Shown here: piece after piece, positions 61,624 through 64,000 of the stretch
Layout: each line of letters opens with the position of its first letter
Numbering within the stretch: position 1 is the stretch's first letter
Source of the DNA: Ditylenchus dipsaci
Taxonomy: Eukaryota > Nematoda > Chromadorea > Rhabditida > Anguinidae
NCBI GenBank assembly: GCA_004194705.1
Contig: SADC01001291.1
Coordinates: forward strand, 1,510,800-1,574,799
DNA: 64,000 bases
Direction: 5' to 3'
Notes under the pieces: model-generated
What the model saw: only the letters and a program-made list of their open reading frames with translations
Told to the model about the DNA's origin: nothing
Databases searched by the model: none
Translations under genes and position numbers: made by a program

Positions 61624-61918
61624 GTTTAACATTTACGAAAATGGCTTTGGCCAAAACAAATGCAGTAGTCGAAAAGACGATGAAGCTCCACAGGCCGTGT
61701 CTTTTATCTCTGTGGCAGATCTTGTAGACCCATTTCGATTCTTCGATGAAATCATTCCAAAGGGTCAAATAATGTTCTTTCGAACTCGGCTTTTAATCCA
61801 TGCAACAAAAAAAGTCGAATGGTGTCAAGTCAATAGAGTAAAACGGCCAAGAAAATCTGGAGATCTCCGAGCTCCGAAACTTGCGAAAAATCAGCGCTTT
61901 CCGAAAAAACCGTCGTAG
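61624..61918 (+). CDS. Uncharacterised exon-like ORF
   Basis: Open from ACAACAG (61618-61624) to TAG at 61916-61918, about 98 codons: NIYENGFGQNKCSSRKDDEA, VADLVDPFRFFDEIIPKGQI, then a basic tail (VNRVKRPRKSGD). Composition looks coding; no family recognised. No partner exon found. Confidence 0.3.
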
Positions 61919-62109
61919 CTCAGCATCTTTTAATAAAACAACTCGTTCTTCTCGTTAAATAAATGGCAAAAACTAGAGCTCTCATAAGTAAGTAGATCAA
62001 TGTTCAAAGTAATAAAAGAAAGAACGACAGTCGTTTAAAATTCACCAATATGACATACCACTATGTTATTTTGTAAAAACGTGTTTTGTAGCTCTTGAAC
62101 TAACGCATA

Positions 62110-62535
62110 CTGCACGGCCGCCGGCGGCTGCTTCCGCCGGCGGCCCACCGGATAAAATTTATATCTTGGAGCGCCGGCGGCCGGCGCTCCGCCGGCGGAG
62201 GCGGAGAAATTTTCAAAGTACCGGCTGCAGTAGAGGCAGCGCGCTCATTTTTTATAGACCTGTTTTCTATACACATTCATTACACTTTTTCGAAGTTTAT
62301 TTTTTATTTTTAATTAGGAACAATGACAAGTTTAACATGTGTAAAAAGGATATCAAGGTGTTTAAAATATAAGGTTCTTATTGCAAGAGAAATTTTTTCA
62401 AATACAACTTACTCTTCCCCGCGTCCACCTTCCGCCGACGGCCCCCGGGAAAAATTGGCACCTAGAAAAGCGCGGTCAGCCGGCGCTCCGCGGCCGGAGC
62501 GGCGAAATTTTAAAAATACCGGCGGCGAGGAGGTG
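62110..62535. repeat. Two GC-rich direct repeats of CCGGCGCTCCGCCGG type
   Basis: About 115-bp units at 62112-62230 and 62423-62535 share TTCCGCCGGCGGCCC, AGCCGGCGCTCCG, GGCGAAATTTT and ACCGGC. Each is internally palindromic. Strikingly GC-rich in an AT-rich setting. Confidence 0.65.
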
Positions 62536-62559
62536 GTGTCGCTTTCGAGAAAAGCTTTT

Positions 62560-64000
62560 CGAGATTTCGAGAAAATCACACCAAATACAAGCGCAAAATT
62601 TTCGCCGGATTTGTTTTGCTCGTAACTTTTTAAATCAATTGCGTATCGACGAGACCTTTTTGTTTGAAGGAGGACGTTCTGGGCAATCGAATGACACCCA
62701 CATTCATAAAAACATTTATGAAAAATAAATCAAAAATGTCAACAAATTTTAATTAGAGCCGCACGAATGCGATTTTAACATCGCAAACATCGCATCAGCA
62801 CGCAGCGAATTTAGACCCCAAAACATCCGCATTGCAACATCGCACGCATGATTTTTGAAACATCGCAACATCGCATCGCAATTTGTTAAGACACGCGAAG
62901 GTTTTTTGCGAATTCGGTCAAAATTAGGAAAATTGCATAACGCCAAAGTCGACATTCTTAACTTCAGAATCTAAAGTTAAGATTCTTAAGTAGCATCAAT
63001 CTACGAACTAGTGTAAATTTTTGACATTTTTGTAGTCGTTGTTTTTTTTTCTATATCGTACATTCTTTTTGCATTTTTTATCAAAATTATTTACAAAAGC
63101 ATCTAAGCTTTCGTTCAGTATCAGTTTCTCTGGAAAATGCGCTTGATGTGATGAAGCCGGTCGTCTTCTCTTCGCAAAGCTATCCGCAACAGAAGCCGAG
63201 TGCAATGCCTGCCCATAAGTAACAAAAAATATATAAAAAATGGGGGTTTCCTAAACCAAAGCAGGTCCGAGTTTTGTGTTGATGAAGAATTTATGCGCGT
63301 ACGCAACAATGCTTGAGTTTTTTCAGAGGTTGAAAATAAAACCACACTCTCTATTGAACGGAGGTAGGCGTAAATCCGGAATTTCCGGATGTTAACCGCG
63401 GCGGGAAATCCGTGGAAAAAAATCCGGAATTTACGTTTCTAACCGCGGCGAAAATCCGAAATTTTGGATTTAACCGCGGCGAAAATCCGGAATTTCGGGA
63501 TTTTCTGCGAGTCATTTATTTAAAAAAAATAATGTTTGATGTTTATTGTCTCTAGCTTATTTTATTTGCATTCCTGCTTTAGCGTAAATGATAAGTTTTC
63601 TCATTGATTGCTTTGTTTAACAGCTTTGTTGTTTTATCCTGTCTTCTATTCCAAAATGTATATGAACTATCGATTTTCGATTCCTAAATTCTGGATATTC
63701 GCCGCGGGAAAAACCTAAATTCGGGTTTTACGCCGCGCGTTAAAACCCAGAAATTCCGGATTCCCGCCTACTTCCATTGAACACACTCTTAATAGAACCA
63801 CACCCCCACAGGGGGTTGAAAAATAGAACCAACTGTGTTCTATTAGAAGGAATACAGTAACTGAAATTAAACGGCGAATCTAATACGAGAATCGACAATT
63901 CCTTAATTCGGGAAACGGTCTCGAACATAGATAATTCCTAAATTCGCGAAATGTCTATACGCCGAAAATCCCCAAAATCTGCCGAAACACCAGTTTCATT
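62560..64000 (+). mobile_element. Second copy of the MITE-half / mariner / hAT nest (left part), running off the window
   Basis: From CGAGAAAATCACACCAAATA onward this matches 43175-44650: the mariner end, the hAT left end (GAGCCGCACGAATGCGATTT) and the CCGCGGCGAAAATCCG palindrome. Differences are mostly single-base losses or gains. The hAT transposase would lie beyond the window end. Confidence 0.88.

Overview
The window is eukaryotic, AT-rich and very repeat-dense, and most probably from a nematode. The evidence is (i) a complete ribosomal protein L31 gene and a recognisable S9 gene whose residues resemble nematode forms; (ii) an invertebrate (nematode lys-type) GH25 lysozyme gene; (iii) a multi-domain ShKT gene, a domain class expanded in nematodes; and (iv) introns of about 44-72 nt with TTTTCAG-like acceptors. 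I cannot name the species.

Host genes are few and all clearly supported ones lie on the minus strand: RPS9 (3394-4105), a Cys-rich terminal exon (12090-12300), a two-exon small secreted Cys-rich protein (14817-15706), RPL31 (22140-22641), one large ShKT gene whose four recognised exons span 36374-49349, and the lysozyme (56201-58007). The ShKT introns (1.5, 3.8 and 5.8 kb) are swollen by mobile elements. Most long ORFs elsewhere are shadows of tandem repeats.

Nearly everything else is DNA-transposon material. I see a FLYWCH-MULE element (9.4-11.6 kb) and an internally deleted relative (27.7-28.9 kb); a second MULE-like fragment (29.5-30.5 kb); several hAT elements and hAT MITEs with exact 8-bp target-site duplications (TSDs) and TAGNG/CAGNG termini; two mariner relics; and many TA-flanked palindromic MITEs. 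No retrotransposon coding region was recognised. At 42.9-48.7 kb a hairpin element sits in a hAT, the hAT sits in a mariner, and the mariner sits in an intron of the ShKT gene; part of this nest recurs at 62.56-64.0 kb.

The strongest unexplained pattern is architectural. Many elements of different superfamilies carry, instead of a simple terminal inverted repeat, inverted arrays of a short family-specific word (for example ACATCCGG, GCATTTGGGCACC, TTCGAACGTTCG, GTCGCGCGAC, CCCGGGAGCGAAATGT, GTTTCGCGAAAC). A second pattern is a modular TIR, a shared outer CAGTCRA-N-CTCGAT followed by a word that differs between MITE families. The last 6-7 kb appear less accurate in base sequence: repeat copies and the lysozyme gene there show many single-base indels.
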